Assembly: GCF_000382145.1 (NCBI RefSeq)
Contig: NZ_KB907629.1
Coordinates: 1-64,000 of the forward strand
From: Psychrobacter lutiphocae DSM 21542
Lineage (GTDB): Bacteria > Pseudomonadota > Gammaproteobacteria > Pseudomonadales > Moraxellaceae
Direction of reading: 5' to 3'
Length of the DNA: 64,000 nucleotides
In this document: piece after piece, positions 27,874 to 37,889 of the stretch
Layout: each line of letters opens with the position of its first letter
Numbering within the stretch: position 1 is the stretch's first letter
Notes under the pieces: model-generated
What the model was told of the DNA's origin: nothing
What the model saw: the letters and a program-made list of their open reading frames with translations, nothing else
Databases searched by the model: none
Translations under genes and position numbers: made by a program

Positions 27874-29280
27874 ATGACCAACGACTTAATCAACCTTATG
27901 ATAATAGCAAACACCATGAGTAATCCAACCAGTGCCCAAGGTAGATATTTAAAAAAACATCTTTGTAATCTAAAAGCATCAACCGCTGTGGGTAAGTTCA
28001 AATCCACTTTATTAAAATTGGGTGTGGTTAGCGCCATAATGACAGCACCACTAGCAGCGTATGCTTGTCAAGTACCTAATAGCTACTATTCAAACGTATT
28101 TTGTACGGCTAGTAGCCAATACTTTTTGGCACTAAAAGACTCAGGGCAACCTGTTGCTTTAATAAACAAAGCTGGTCGTCCAGTTGCAGATTTAACCCGC
28201 TATAATGGGATTGATGTTAATAAGTTAAAAGATGGGCTAGTGCCTGTACAAAGACTTGGCAAAGTTGGTTATATTGATATGGCAGGACGTGAGGTTATTC
28301 CGCCTATTTACGATATCATTAGCAATGATAGCCAGACCAAGGGCTGGTCACGAGCAGTTAGCAACAATCGTATTGTAGTCAAAAAAGATGGAAAGTTTGG
28401 CGTGATAGATACCAACAACCGGGTGATAGTCCCATTTTCAGCCAATAATCAGAGTATCAGTGACTATCATGGCAATATGGCCAGTATTCGTTACAACAAT
28501 CAAGCCCAGTGGTTGGATTTAAATGGACGTATCATTAACAAGCAGCCAGCGGTTTCAAGCAGTAGACAAAGTATAGCGATACCTGTTGCTGCATCGAGCG
28601 GCCATAGCAGAGTACAAGCGAATACTCAGACAGCCACCACTTCATATCCCTCAGTAATCACCAGCAACAAAATTACCATAGTTAATAGCAGACCGACGTC
28701 AACTTCAAGCCTACCACCAGATGTGGCGACCCCGATCAAGCCAACCAACTCTGGACTTACGGCTGCACAAAGTCTTGGCAGTAGCACAACCAATCGTTCA
28801 TCTATTCAAATCATTAATCCCACACCATTAAGCTCATCGTCAGTACCAAGTACAAATAGTACAACAGCGGGGCCAAATGGTACAGTAGCAGGCTTGGTAG
28901 CAGAGACTATTGAGGTTAATGCCAAACCAAAACCCAGCTCAATGGATAGAGAAATTTGGAAGCCTGAACAACGTGACGGTAAATGGGGTTTTGTCAACCG
29001 CACTGGTATACCGATGATTACTTTTTCGTTTAGCCAAGTAACTCCATTTTCAGAAGGACTGGCAGGTGTGCGTATGCAGGATAAATGGGGCTTTGTCAAC
29101 TTAGCTGGCGAGCTGGTCATTCCGTTTGATTTTGCAGAGTCTGCGGTACACCGAGGCACAGGCGTCACTTACAAAGGTGTAAAGCCCTTTGTGTTCACTG
29201 GAGGCAAAGCGTGGGTTGCCAATATGCCAAATGGTACGCAAATGTGTATTAACTTTGAAGGCATCTATGTGGGTTGTTAG
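27874..29280 (+). CDS. Exported WG-repeat protein
   Basis: The protein has up to 468 residues. A probable signal peptide (LLKLGVVSAIMTAPLAAYA) lies about 50 residues from the first ATG, so an internal start such as the ATG at 27916 is likely; no good ribosome-binding site decides it. WG-type repeats occur at two ends: near residues 100-200 (GKVGYIDMAGREVIPPIYD, DGKFGVIDTNNRVIVPF) and near 365-440 (DGKWGFVNRTGIPMITFSFS, QDKWGFVNLAGELVIPFDF). A long Ser/Thr/Asn-rich linker separates them. WG repeats form beta structures of mostly unknown role. The gene is on its own. Confidence 0.8.
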   Translation: MTNDLINLMIIANTMSNPTSAQGRYLKKHLCNLKASTAVGKFKSTLLKLGVVSAIMTAPLAAYACQVPNSYYSNVFCTASSQYFLALKDSGQPVALINKAGRPVADLTRYNGIDVNKLKDGLVPVQRLGKVGYIDMAGREVIPPIYDIISNDSQTKGWSRAVSNNRIVVKKDGKFGVIDTNNRVIVPFSANNQSISDYHGNMASIRYNNQAQWLDLNGRIINKQPAVSSSRQSIAIPVAASSGHSRVQANTQTATTSYPSVITSNKITIVNSRPTSTSSLPPDVATPIKPTNSGLTAAQSLGSSTTNRSSIQIINPTPLSSSSVPSTNSTTAGPNGTVAGLVAETIEVNAKPKPSSMDREIWKPEQRDGKWGFVNRTGIPMITFSFSQVTPFSEGLAGVRMQDKWGFVNLAGELVIPFDFAESAVHRGTGVTYKGVKPFVFTGGKAWVANMPNGTQMCINFEGIYVGC

Positions 29281-29323
29281 GTAGAACAGGTAGAACAGTT
29301 TATACCTTTTCTAAAAATTAACC

Positions 29324-29406
29324 TATCTTTGTCAAGCTCGCTAAACCTACAACTATTTGTAGCGTTTGCACTTGTTTTCCTCGATATCTTAATTTTCAGA
29401 TTTGGT
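29324..29406 (-). repeat. Dispersed palindromic repeat, A half
   Basis: This copy matches 20924-21005 and, in reverse complement, the left half of 58565-58720, including GATATCTTAATTTTCAGATT. Confidence 0.7.
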
Positions 29407-29447
29407 GTTATTTGTACCTAGGCTGATCGTTCAAAATAGCCTAAGCA

Positions 29448-29480
29448 TAAAAAATAAGCGACCACAAATCAGTGGTCGCC
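29448..29480 (-). terminator. Terminator of the reductase/alcohol dehydrogenase operon
   Basis: Perfect arms GCGACCAC and GTGGTCGC lie 31 bases past the stop at 29510; on the minus strand the hairpin is followed by TTATTTTTT. Confidence 0.8.
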
Positions 29481-29509
29481 AAGGGATATCCATTATCAAA
29501 AAGCCAATC

Positions 29510-30571
29510 TTAAAGAATTGTCTTTTGTATATCTGCTACTTTGACCACAGTTTTGCCAAAGTTACCACCTTCTAACATATCAATAAAGCCCTGTGGCGCA
29601 TTGCCTAGACCATCAACGATGTGCTCTTTGGTTTTCACTTTACCTTCCGAGACCCATTTACCCATGGTTTGTAAGAACTCAGGGAAGTGATCGCTATACT
29701 CTTCAAAGATGATAAAGCCTTTAACCGTTAAGCGCTGTCTTAAGATGGTGCTCATAAGTAAGCTTAAACGATCTTTACCATCTGGTAGCTCGGTTTGGTT
29801 ATAGTGAGCGGCGAGGCCACAAACAGGAATACGAGCATGAGCATTTAGCAGTGGCAATACGGCATCGAACACATGGCCACCGACGTTTTCATAATAGATA
29901 TCAATACCATCTGGGCAAGCTGCGGCTAATTGAACTTCAAAATCATCAGCACGGTGATCGATACAAGCATCAAAGCCTAATTCTTCAACAGCGAATTTGC
30001 ATTTATCTTCACCACCAGCGACACCGATGACTTTTAGACCCTGCAATTTACCCACTTGACCGACGGTGGCACCAACAGGCCCCGTTGCCGCTGCGACTAC
30101 TAAGGTTTCGCCCGCTTGCGGTTTACCGATATCGGTGAGACCCATAAAACCGGTAAAACCTGGCATGCCTAATACGCCTAAACCATAAGAAGGGTTAGAC
30201 ATCTCTTTGGTCAGCTTATACACGCCTTCGCCATTACTTAGCGCATAGTCTTGCCATCCAGAATAGGCGATGACAATATCACCTTTACTAAACTCCTCAA
30301 GGTTTGATTCAACAACTTGAGAGACAGTGGCGCCAAGCATCACATCGCCAACTTCTAACGGATCAGCATAGCTTTTGGCATCACTCATGCGCCCACGCAT
30401 GTAAGGATCTAGTGATAGGTATATAGTGCGTAATAGCATTTGATTTTTTGCTGGGGTTGGGATCTCGGTTGTGGTTAGTTTAAAGTTGTCATCAACAGGC
30501 TTACCATGTGGACGACTGGCAAGTTTAATTTGACGATTGGTATGACTTGATTGGGCATTGTCAAAACTCAT
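29510..30571 (-). CDS. NADP-dependent medium-chain reductase (CurA-like)
   Basis: The protein has 353 residues and belongs to the zinc-free medium-chain reductases that include leukotriene B4 dehydrogenase and the curcumin reductase CurA. YLSLDPYMRGRMSDAKSY near residue 50 and the nucleotide-binding AAATGPVGATVGQVGKLQG near residue 155 are family marks, as is DIYYENVGGHVFDAVLPLL. These enzymes reduce the double bond of alpha,beta-unsaturated carbonyls. AAGGA lies eight bases upstream of the ATG. It follows the iron alcohol dehydrogenase gene by 58 bases, so the pair may detoxify unsaturated aldehydes. Confidence 0.87.
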   Translation of the reverse strand: MSFDNAQSSHTNRQIKLASRPHGKPVDDNFKLTTTEIPTPAKNQMLLRTIYLSLDPYMRGRMSDAKSYADPLEVGDVMLGATVSQVVESNLEEFSKGDIVIAYSGWQDYALSNGEGVYKLTKEMSNPSYGLGVLGMPGFTGFMGLTDIGKPQAGETLVVAAATGPVGATVGQVGKLQGLKVIGVAGGEDKCKFAVEELGFDACIDHRADDFEVQLAAACPDGIDIYYENVGGHVFDAVLPLLNAHARIPVCGLAAHYNQTELPDGKDRLSLLMSTILRQRLTVKGFIIFEEYSDHFPEFLQTMGKWVSEGKVKTKEHIVDGLGNAPQGFIDMLEGGNFGKTVVKVADIQKTIL

Positions 30572-30629
30572 TGTAATAATCCTTATTTATCTTATTAATC
30601 TTAGGTAAGCTTTATAATTATAATTAAGT

Positions 30630-31865
30630 TTAAGCGTGAGCTGCACGTTGCAGAATACGGCTCGAGACCTCTAAGTCATTGGTTTTGTGTTCACCCAGTT
30701 TGGTCATGCCGTGGGCTTCTAACTGCTTGATGATGGGGTCAATGGCGGTTTCATCTAAGTTTGCATCTGCAAAATTAATCGGCAAACCTAACTCTTTAAA
30801 GAAGTTTTCGGTGCGCACGATTGCTTGTTCAATTGCTTCATCGTTATCTTTCATATCTTCAGCACTGATACCCCAAACGTTACGAGCATATTGCAGTAGT
30901 TTATCTTGCTTACTATCTTTTAACTCACGCATCAGCGATGGTAATACGATAGTCAAGGTACGAGCGTGATCGATGCCATGTAATGAGGTTAACTCATGAC
31001 CAATCATGTGTGTGGTCCAATCTTGTGGCACGCCAGTACCGATAAGACCGTTTAGCGCCATAGTCGCTGTCCACATGATATTTTTACGTACTTCTAAATC
31101 ATCTGGGTTGGCTTTGACCGCTCGACCTTCAGTAATTAAAATTTTAAGTAAGCTTTCAGCAAAGGCATCTTGCACCTTCGCATTCACAGGGTAAGTTAAA
31201 TACTGCTCCATGACATGGACAAAGGCATCTGCCACTCCATTCATGACTTGACGTTCAGGCAGGGTTAAGGTTTTCGTTGGATCCAAAATTGAGAATTTAG
31301 GATAAGCAAGTGGGTTACCAAATGGCAGTTTTGCTTGACGTTCATTATAGTTAATCACACCCCCAGAGTTCATTTCAGAACCCGTAGCTGGAATGGTCAA
31401 TACCGCACCTAAATCTATGGCTGAGTTGATATTTTTGGTATAGCTGGTAAGGGCATCCCATGCTTTATCGCGAGATACTCTTTGTGAAATATCAGAATTT
31501 GAAGTGTCGCCATCTTCTTCGGTTAAGTGAGAAACCAAGGCAACAAATTTACTGCCGTCAATTACTGAGCCTCCGCCAACTGCTAAAATGAAGTCAATAT
31601 TATGCTTATTAACCATATCGGCTGCTTGCATAAGCGTGGTAAATTCTGGATTTGGCTCAATACCACCAAACTCAAATATTTCACGTTTGCTGCCCTCAGC
31701 ATTTAGAGCGTCTTTTACTTCATCAAGGGTGCCAGTGCGCTTGGCTGAACCGCCACCATAAGTGATAAGTACACGAGCGTCAGTTGGTACTAACTTTGAT
31801 AATTCTCTGATTTGGCCTTCACCAAACACGATGCGTACTGGGTTGTGGTATTGAAAGTTATTCAT
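30630..31865 (-). CDS. yqhD: Iron-containing alcohol dehydrogenase (YqhD/BDH type)
   Basis: The protein has 411 residues. The NAD(P)-binding part shows LITYGGGSAKRTGTLDEV and LAVGGGSVIDGSKFVAL; metal ligands lie in GVADAFVHVMEQYLT and IGHELTSLHGIDHARTLTIV. YqhD-type enzymes reduce short-chain and reactive aldehydes with NADPH. AGGGG precedes the ATG. The TetR gene upstream and the reductase gene downstream, all on one strand, suggest an inducible carbonyl-detoxification unit. The gene symbol is by similarity. Confidence 0.87.
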   Translation of the reverse strand: MNNFQYHNPVRIVFGEGQIRELSKLVPTDARVLITYGGGSAKRTGTLDEVKDALNAEGSKREIFEFGGIEPNPEFTTLMQAADMVNKHNIDFILAVGGGSVIDGSKFVALVSHLTEEDGDTSNSDISQRVSRDKAWDALTSYTKNINSAIDLGAVLTIPATGSEMNSGGVINYNERQAKLPFGNPLAYPKFSILDPTKTLTLPERQVMNGVADAFVHVMEQYLTYPVNAKVQDAFAESLLKILITEGRAVKANPDDLEVRKNIMWTATMALNGLIGTGVPQDWTTHMIGHELTSLHGIDHARTLTIVLPSLMRELKDSKQDKLLQYARNVWGISAEDMKDNDEAIEQAIVRTENFFKELGLPINFADANLDETAIDPIIKQLEAHGMTKLGEHKTNDLEVSSRILQRAAHA

Positions 31866-32043
31866 AAAAACCCCTAAGTTTAGTAACTAGTTAGTGCAAT
31901 AGTAGATAATAAAAAAATAATAATTGAAAACATATATAGCTTAAAGATAAAAATGAGCTGATAGCACAACCACGTAACCAACCCCCAACCCTTAATACGT
32001 TTGAAATAAATCTCGATTGATGGGGGCTATAATATAGTTAGAT

Positions 32044-32058
32044 TAGACTGGTCGTCTA
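32044..32058. promoter_or_regulatory. TetR-type operator upstream of the alcohol dehydrogenase
   Basis: TAGAC-tggtc-GTCTA is a 15-bp inverted repeat. On the minus strand a TATATT box lies about 18 bases downstream, so the site would cover the -35 region of the dehydrogenase promoter. The half-site resembles that recalled for NemR (TAGACC). The regulator encoded at 32150 is the natural candidate to bind it. Confidence 0.55.
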
Positions 32059-32149
32059 GTTGTTTTACAAAACTATCTCATAATTAGTGGAAACGCCTCA
32101 CTTAATAGGAGCGTATTAAATTGCTTCTGGATTTTTAAAATCTTATATT

Positions 32150-32764
32150 TTAGAGTCCAAGCTCAGAAATTGTCATCTGCCACACTTCGTTAAGCGGGCT
32201 GTTTGTGCGACTGGTTTTAGCGATAAGACTTGCCCCAAGCCATGCATAATACCAGCGATTGGCAATACTTTTAGCATTTAAGTCCGTGTTTTTAAGTATT
32301 GAGCCGTCAATCCAGCCAGCTTTAATTTGTTCACTAATCCAGCTAATAGTTTGCATAGAGCCACCCGCTAATGCTTCTCGCATCGGATCTGAGATATCTG
32401 ATACTTCACCACTTAATTTAACCACTAAGCATTTTTCGTGGTTATATCCATTTTGTTGGGTGTTGTACCAAAATTCAAAATAGTTAACCAGCTTTTGTTG
32501 CGCGCTAGTATCTTCACCAGAGATGGCATCAAGGCGGTGTTTGTAGTGCTCAAAGTAACTTTTAATAATAGCCTCACCAAACGCTTCTTTTGATGCAAAG
32601 TAGTGATAAAACGAACCTTTAGGCACGCCAGCGGTATCTAATATTTGTTTAATACCTACGGCTGTAAACCCTTTTTGAGACAGTAACTGATAACCTGTCG
32701 CTAAAAGGTGGGATTTAGTGTCTCTAGCGGGAGTATTTAATAAATCGGATTTGGCGGAAGTCAT
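32150..32764 (-). CDS. TetR/AcrR-family transcriptional regulator
   Basis: The protein has 204 residues from the ATG at 32764, which has AAGGA nine bases upstream; the frame is open for 46 more codons but these are hydrophobic and unlike TetR N-termini. The helix-turn-helix is GFTAVGIKQILDTAGVPKGSFYHYFASKEAF near residues 32-62, given here as a region; the key motif is GSFYHYFASKEAF. The C-terminal ligand domain includes GCSMQ-like GGSMQTISWISEQIKAG. It probably represses the alcohol dehydrogenase/reductase pair downstream. Confidence 0.88.
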   Translation of the reverse strand: MTSAKSDLLNTPARDTKSHLLATGYQLLSQKGFTAVGIKQILDTAGVPKGSFYHYFASKEAFGEAIIKSYFEHYKHRLDAISGEDTSAQQKLVNYFEFWYNTQQNGYNHEKCLVVKLSGEVSDISDPMREALAGGSMQTISWISEQIKAGWIDGSILKNTDLNAKSIANRWYYAWLGASLIAKTSRTNSPLNEVWQMTISELGL

Positions 32765-33314
32765 AATCTTGTCGTCCTTTAATAATAAGTCTAAGTCCTT
32801 TATACCTAATAATAAGCTCTTAACACTATCAAGCGCATATAGAATCGAAAATTTAATAATACTGAAATATTCAAAAAATGAGTAACTTAGCAGACACTTC
32901 AATCAATGGTATAGGTTGTTGTGGTGATTACCGTTGTAATCAGACTATGTAGGGAGGTGATTAAGATCGGAACAGTTCAATTAGAGAGTGTAGTAGGGCA
33001 TCTAGGTCAGTTGTCTATTAGCTCTTATGTTAACATATAAAAACTCTTGAAAGGTTTGAATTGAGGGGTGAGTGAAATGACTGAGACTAAACTCATAGCC
33101 ATGACGTAAACACAGTTATTCATTGTTAAACCACAACCTATTACGTGCTCATATTTTTGGTTAATCGTATTTCGTGTTCGTTATATCTTGTATTTAGCAT
33201 ATAACAGAACCTGACTTATTCACTTGCTGATAAATGACATGTTTTTAACCAAATAATAAATTTAATAAATGGTGTCTATTTATCTAAGCATGCACGCCAA
33301 TTGTGTTTCGGGTG
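32765..33314. other. Intergenic region, mostly featureless
   Basis: The 550-base spacer holds an 18-bp inverted repeat at 32925-32942 (TGATTAC-cgtt-GTAATCA), about 160 bases upstream of the TetR start, which may be an operator. No gene or clear terminator was seen in the remainder. Confidence 0.5.
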
Positions 33315-36300
33315 TTAATTTGCAATCTTATAACACCCCGTTCCACTAATCTGACTGTGCCCACCTGATATTTTCTCAACCTTAATTTGAGTCAATATTC
33401 GCTCTTTTAAGCTCTGAACATGTGAGATGACCCCAATCAATTTGCCTTCTGCTTGCAGGTTAGTCAATGTATTAAGGGCAATATCAAGCGAGTCCTCATC
33501 AAGCGTACCAAACCCTTCATCCAAAAATAACGAGTCCACACTGATATTTTGACTCGCCATTTTGGACAATCCAAGCGCCAACGCCAAACTAATAATAAAC
33601 CCTTCACCGCCCGATAAGTTTTTGGTACTGCGAATCTCGCCACCTTGATAGTCATCAATGACATTTAGCTCTAATGGATTTTCCTCATCACGGGTAAGCA
33701 GGTAACGGTCACTCATCTTTTTAAGCTGCGTATTGGCGTTACTGACCATGATTTGGAAGGTCAAGCCTTGCGCAAAGGTGCGATATTTTTTACCATCTGC
33801 TGAGCCAATAAGCTCTCGTAAATTACGCCACACTGCAAATGATTGTTGTTGCTCTTTAATTGCCTCAAGTTGTGCCTGTTGGTTGGCTTTATTGGCTTCA
33901 TTGTCTTTAAGCTTTTGTTCAAGTGCGCCGATTTGTTTATTAAGCTCTGATATCTCAACCTCTATTGCTGACAGTTTGATTGTAAGTGTCTTCTTATCAG
34001 TAGCATCGTCCTCAACCAACGGATGTGCCAGTTTTTCTGCTAATTGCTGTTTGGTATCTTGAAGTTTATGTTGCGCAATTTTTAAATCACTGTCTATCTG
34101 TTGTTGTTGTCTGGCTAACGCTTCACGAGTCTCACGCTCCAACATAGCTTCTTTAAACTGAATTTCATCGGCAAAATTATTATCTTTTAACAATTTATCG
34201 AATACCGCTTGTTGCTGGGTTAAGTTTTCACTGGTTTCTGTTATGACTTTATCCAGCTTTAACCCTTGTTGCTTAAGTTGTTCGATACGCTGTTGGTTAT
34301 TATTATATGATTCTCTCACTTTAGATAGCGTTAGTCTGGCAGTATCCATTGCCAAACGCAGGCGTTTTTCAATGGCGTCTATATCTGCTCTTAGATAAGT
34401 ATGATCATCTGCCTTGCTATTATTTGAGTCAGCTATTTGAATATCTAACTCGTTCTGCATTTTTTGATATAGGGTTTGTCTATTGTCTTGATGCGACTTT
34501 AAGTTGGTTTGCAAATCATTAATAGACCCAGTTAAAGCATCCCGTTCCCCTTGCAATTGTTCAAGCTGACTCTCTAAGCCTTTAATCTTAGTAACTAAAT
34601 TACTAATCTCGCTATTCAACGATTGGCTAAGCTCTCGCTGTTGCTCATAGTCCTTTTGCAGTAGTCGTATCCCTCTACAATACTCACGCAGAGGCTCTAT
34701 ATCTGTTTCAGGATCAAGCTTTGTTAAAGCCTGCTTATCGCTTATAGAGTTGTTTAACTGGTTCAATTCATTGTCAAGCGTTATCCACTTATCGTTATCA
34801 TCCGACTTATAGCTACTTGCTAACTCACCGATAGACTGCACCAAACGCTTAATTTCAGCGGTATTACTCTCGATATAACGGTCATCACTGGCAACTTGTT
34901 GTTGACTCAGTTTAATCTCAGTTTCGATATCATTTATTGCTTGCAAGGCAGAGTGGGCGTTATCTTGCAGAGCTTTAAGTGCTGTTTCGCTTTGATTAAT
35001 ATCGTGCATTAACCTATCGTTGTCATCTAGCACCGTGTTAAGCGCGTCCTTTTGCGATGCTAAATCCTGTATAACGCTTTGCAACAACGTCAATAAATCA
35101 TCGATAACCGCTTTAACCTTATCTAAATCTTCGTTAGAAACATTATTGGCAGGTTTATCAAAATCAAGTCTATTAAAGAATGATTCCAAACCTTTTTGTG
35201 AGTCATTGAGTTTGGATATTAACGAAAACTTATCAAAATTCGCTAAAAGGGTAGGGCTAACCTTCTCCAAAGACTGCTCAAAACTCGCTATCTGTAAGGC
35301 ATTATCAGTGACCAATTTAGATACTTGAGCTAACTGCTCACTTAACTGTTTTTGATAACCATTCAGCTCATTTTTCGAAGTTGCCAAATTAATTTTATCT
35401 TCAGCAATAAGCTTCTCAACATCCTTAATTTCAATCGATAATTCACCCAAACGGTTTTTAAGTTCCACTATGGGTGAGGGCTTCAAAGCATCTTGTGACG
35501 TGTTCTCTAACAACGGATGATTGCTCGCATAAGGATGCTCAAGCGAGCCACACAGCGGGCAAGGCTCATTGTCTTGCAACAAATGGATAAAGTCCTCAAG
35601 CTTTGCAACTTGTTGTAATAGCTCTAAATTGGTTTTCTTATCCTCATGCTCGGTATTTAGCCTAGCAAGCGTCTGTTCATTCGTCTCAATACGGTGCTGA
35701 CACTTATTAATCTTAGCCTGATTATTAGGTAGTAAAGCCATTAACGCTTGTACTTGAGCAGTAACCTCACCGATCTGTCCAAATTGCGCACGCATATCAT
35801 TAAGTTGTTTGCTACTTTGGTCGATATGGTTTTGTTGATGACGTAGTGACTGCAACGTTTGCCCCTGCAATAAGTTACGATGTTGCGCCTTTAAAGAGTC
35901 AACCTCTTGTTTTTTACTTTCAATTTGAGCATCCGCTTGTTGCTGACTACTTTTGAGTGATTCAAGTTTCTGCGATAACTGCGCTAAATTATTAACTGCC
36001 TGTTGCCGATGTAACGCCTTATCCTTAGTGTTGGTTAACAAATTTTTAACCTGCAAACCCAACTGATGAAACGACTCAATATCACGAGAAAGTGACTCAT
36101 GATGCGAGCGAGTCGAGAGATAATCAGTTGCTTTATCCAGCTTAGTCTGCAACTGTGCTTGCTCAATGTTAGACGTCTTTAAAGAGGCGTTTAGCCCATC
36201 AATATTGGTGGTCAGCGAGTCATAACGAGTCTGTTGGTCATCCAAACGCTGTTGCGTCTGCGAAATTTGACCATTGAGTCCCCGTATCTCACCAATCAGA

Positions 36301-37373
36301 GGTTGTGCTTTCTCATACTGATTCGATGCCGTTTGCTCGGCTGATACGGCATGGTCTAAATCAACTTTATTTTGGCTAAGCTGAGCTTCAGCCTCTCTCA
36401 AATCGTGCTTACATTGAAGCTGGTCTGTTTTTAAGCTGTCCAAATGCTGACGATAGATCACCAGTTGATTAAAATCATTGCTAATCTCAAGCGCCTTGTT
36501 TGCCTTATCCAAACGCTCGGCATCCGCTATAAATCCCAACTTCGCCTGCTCAGCACCCTGTACATCCTGCTGATACTGTTTTTGCTTACCTTGCAAATCC
36601 GCAACCGCATCCAGCCATTTAATTTGCGCCTCAAACCCTGCCTGCGTGGCTTTCTTAGTATCAAGCTCACCACTCAAAGTGTCAATCGTCTCTCGGTACT
36701 CTGCTTCGGTATCGGCATCCAACAGCGACAAACTATTTGCCACCGCTTGCATCCGCTCAAGCTCTTCCTTCTCGATACGAAACTTCTCATGCACGTTTTT
36801 TGAGATATCGGCATAAATTTCAGTACCGGTAATCTTCTCCAAAATATCAGCACGTTCATCTGCTTTTGCTTTTAAGAATGCTGAAAAACTGCCCTGCGCC
36901 AGCAAAATAGAGCGGGTAAACTGCGAAAAATCCATCGACGTCAGTTCAATAATTTTCTTTTTAGTCAGCGACGATTTTTCCTCTAATACTTTATCGCCCG
37001 CACTCGGATTATCGATATTTACTTCGGCGATCTCATGCGTCGCACTCTGCAAATTCCCATCAGACTTACCATACGCACGGCGTTGTCCCCAACGGCAACG
37101 GTATTGTTTACCGTTAAGCTCAATCACCACTTCGGCATAACATTCACCCGTTAGCCGTGTCATCACATCATTGGTTGAGGTAATCTCACCAAGGCGAGGG
37201 GTCGCTCCATACAGCGCCAAACAAATGGCGTCCAAAATCGTGGTCTTGCCAGCGCCCGTTTGACCCGTAATGGCAAAAATCCCTTCATTCACAAACGCCG
37301 TATCGCTAAAATCGATATGCCATTCGCCTTTTAAAGAGTTTAAGTTTTTCAGTCGTAATTCGATTAAGCGCAT
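33315..37373 (-). CDS. sbcC: Nuclease complex ATPase SbcC
   Basis: This SMC-like ATPase of 1352 residues partners SbcD in cutting DNA hairpins and protein-blocked ends. Walker A is ITGQTGAGKTTILDAICLAL near residue 35; the zinc hook CPLCGS sits near residue 610 between two very long coiled coils rich in Gln, Asp and Leu; the signature KNLSGGEGFIISLALALGL and Walker B SVDSLFLDEGFGTLDED lie near the C-terminus. It is longer than the E. coli protein (1048) because of its coiled coils. In most genomes it directly follows sbcD; here about 3.5 kb of other DNA lies between them. Confidence 0.95.
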   Translation of the reverse strand: MRLIELRLKNLNSLKGEWHIDFSDTAFVNEGIFAITGQTGAGKTTILDAICLALYGATPRLGEITSTNDVMTRLTGECYAEVVIELNGKQYRCRWGQRRAYGKSDGNLQSATHEIAEVNIDNPSAGDKVLEEKSSLTKKKIIELTSMDFSQFTRSILLAQGSFSAFLKAKADERADILEKITGTEIYADISKNVHEKFRIEKEELERMQAVANSLSLLDADTEAEYRETIDTLSGELDTKKATQAGFEAQIKWLDAVADLQGKQKQYQQDVQGAEQAKLGFIADAERLDKANKALEISNDFNQLVIYRQHLDSLKTDQLQCKHDLREAEAQLSQNKVDLDHAVSAEQTASNQYEKAQPLIGEIRGLNGQISQTQQRLDDQQTRYDSLTTNIDGLNASLKTSNIEQAQLQTKLDKATDYLSTRSHHESLSRDIESFHQLGLQVKNLLTNTKDKALHRQQAVNNLAQLSQKLESLKSSQQQADAQIESKKQEVDSLKAQHRNLLQGQTLQSLRHQQNHIDQSSKQLNDMRAQFGQIGEVTAQVQALMALLPNNQAKINKCQHRIETNEQTLARLNTEHEDKKTNLELLQQVAKLEDFIHLLQDNEPCPLCGSLEHPYASNHPLLENTSQDALKPSPIVELKNRLGELSIEIKDVEKLIAEDKINLATSKNELNGYQKQLSEQLAQVSKLVTDNALQIASFEQSLEKVSPTLLANFDKFSLISKLNDSQKGLESFFNRLDFDKPANNVSNEDLDKVKAVIDDLLTLLQSVIQDLASQKDALNTVLDDNDRLMHDINQSETALKALQDNAHSALQAINDIETEIKLSQQQVASDDRYIESNTAEIKRLVQSIGELASSYKSDDNDKWITLDNELNQLNNSISDKQALTKLDPETDIEPLREYCRGIRLLQKDYEQQRELSQSLNSEISNLVTKIKGLESQLEQLQGERDALTGSINDLQTNLKSHQDNRQTLYQKMQNELDIQIADSNNSKADDHTYLRADIDAIEKRLRLAMDTARLTLSKVRESYNNNQQRIEQLKQQGLKLDKVITETSENLTQQQAVFDKLLKDNNFADEIQFKEAMLERETREALARQQQQIDSDLKIAQHKLQDTKQQLAEKLAHPLVEDDATDKKTLTIKLSAIEVEISELNKQIGALEQKLKDNEANKANQQAQLEAIKEQQQSFAVWRNLRELIGSADGKKYRTFAQGLTFQIMVSNANTQLKKMSDRYLLTRDEENPLELNVIDDYQGGEIRSTKNLSGGEGFIISLALALGLSKMASQNISVDSLFLDEGFGTLDEDSLDIALNTLTNLQAEGKLIGVISHVQSLKERILTQIKVEKISGGHSQISGTGCYKIAN

Positions 37374-37461
37374 GATGTCATCACAGAAATAATATTAGAA
37401 ATAGTTGGGGTTGGAAGTATAAAGGTAGTTGTAAAGGTAGTTTTAAAAATAATCAGTATTT

Positions 37462-37697
37462 GTAGCTAATCTCGCTTTTCGCTACTATCTTGGCTTGCAC
37501 GGGGACAGACGCTATTAGCCAGTGGCGTTCCTGACTCAGCGATAACGCTCCTAGCTAAGTCACCGCAACACTGTGGTCAAACAAGTATATCCTTTCAGAA
37601 AATCCCCTTTAAGGGATTTTCTCTTGCGAACCTAAAATTGCAGTGCAATTTTTTAACGGTTCTCAAATCGAGGCTAAACCGCTCCTTCGATGAAAGG
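37462..37697 (-). repeat. Long hairpin repeat, copy 2 (inverted)
   Basis: This is the reverse complement of 21386-21537. It is longer because of an extra segment containing the hairpin AAAATCCCTT/AAGGGGATTTT. The central hairpin has lost part of its outer left arm but keeps GCGTCTGTCCCCGTGC in complement. Confidence 0.8.
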
Positions 37698-37737
37698 TTA
37701 GCATAATAATTGAAGCTTAGCGTTCACATAAAATCGG

Positions 37738-37799
37738 TAGGGCATGACATGCGCACCAATCACACTATATAATATAAAAGTGCGCGGGGCGTACCCTAC
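37738..37799. repeat. REP-like inverted repeat with GTAGGG ends
   Basis: GTAGGGCATGACATGCGCAC and its imperfect complement, ending ACCCTAC, flank an AT-rich loop of about 23 bases. Sequences of the GTAGGGTGCGCCATGCGCACC kind are a widespread bacterial repeat type. Confidence 0.55.
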
Positions 37800-37889
37800 T
37801 TTAACTTCGAATTGAACGTTATTTTATGTATATGATTATCTTATAGAACTTTAACAGTTATTAGTTATAGCTATTATTGATACTAATTT

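Larger units (their letters stand above)
37374..37889. other. Intergenic region with two palindromic repeats
   Basis: It contains the inverted copy of the long hairpin repeat (37462-37697) and a separate inverted repeat (37738-37799). Any sbcC promoter made necessary by the separation from sbcD must also lie here or in the accessory genes. Confidence 0.6.

Noticed and set aside
33733..36803. Plus-strand frames within sbcC
   Set aside because: They are shadows in a long coiled-coil gene; composition is unnatural.
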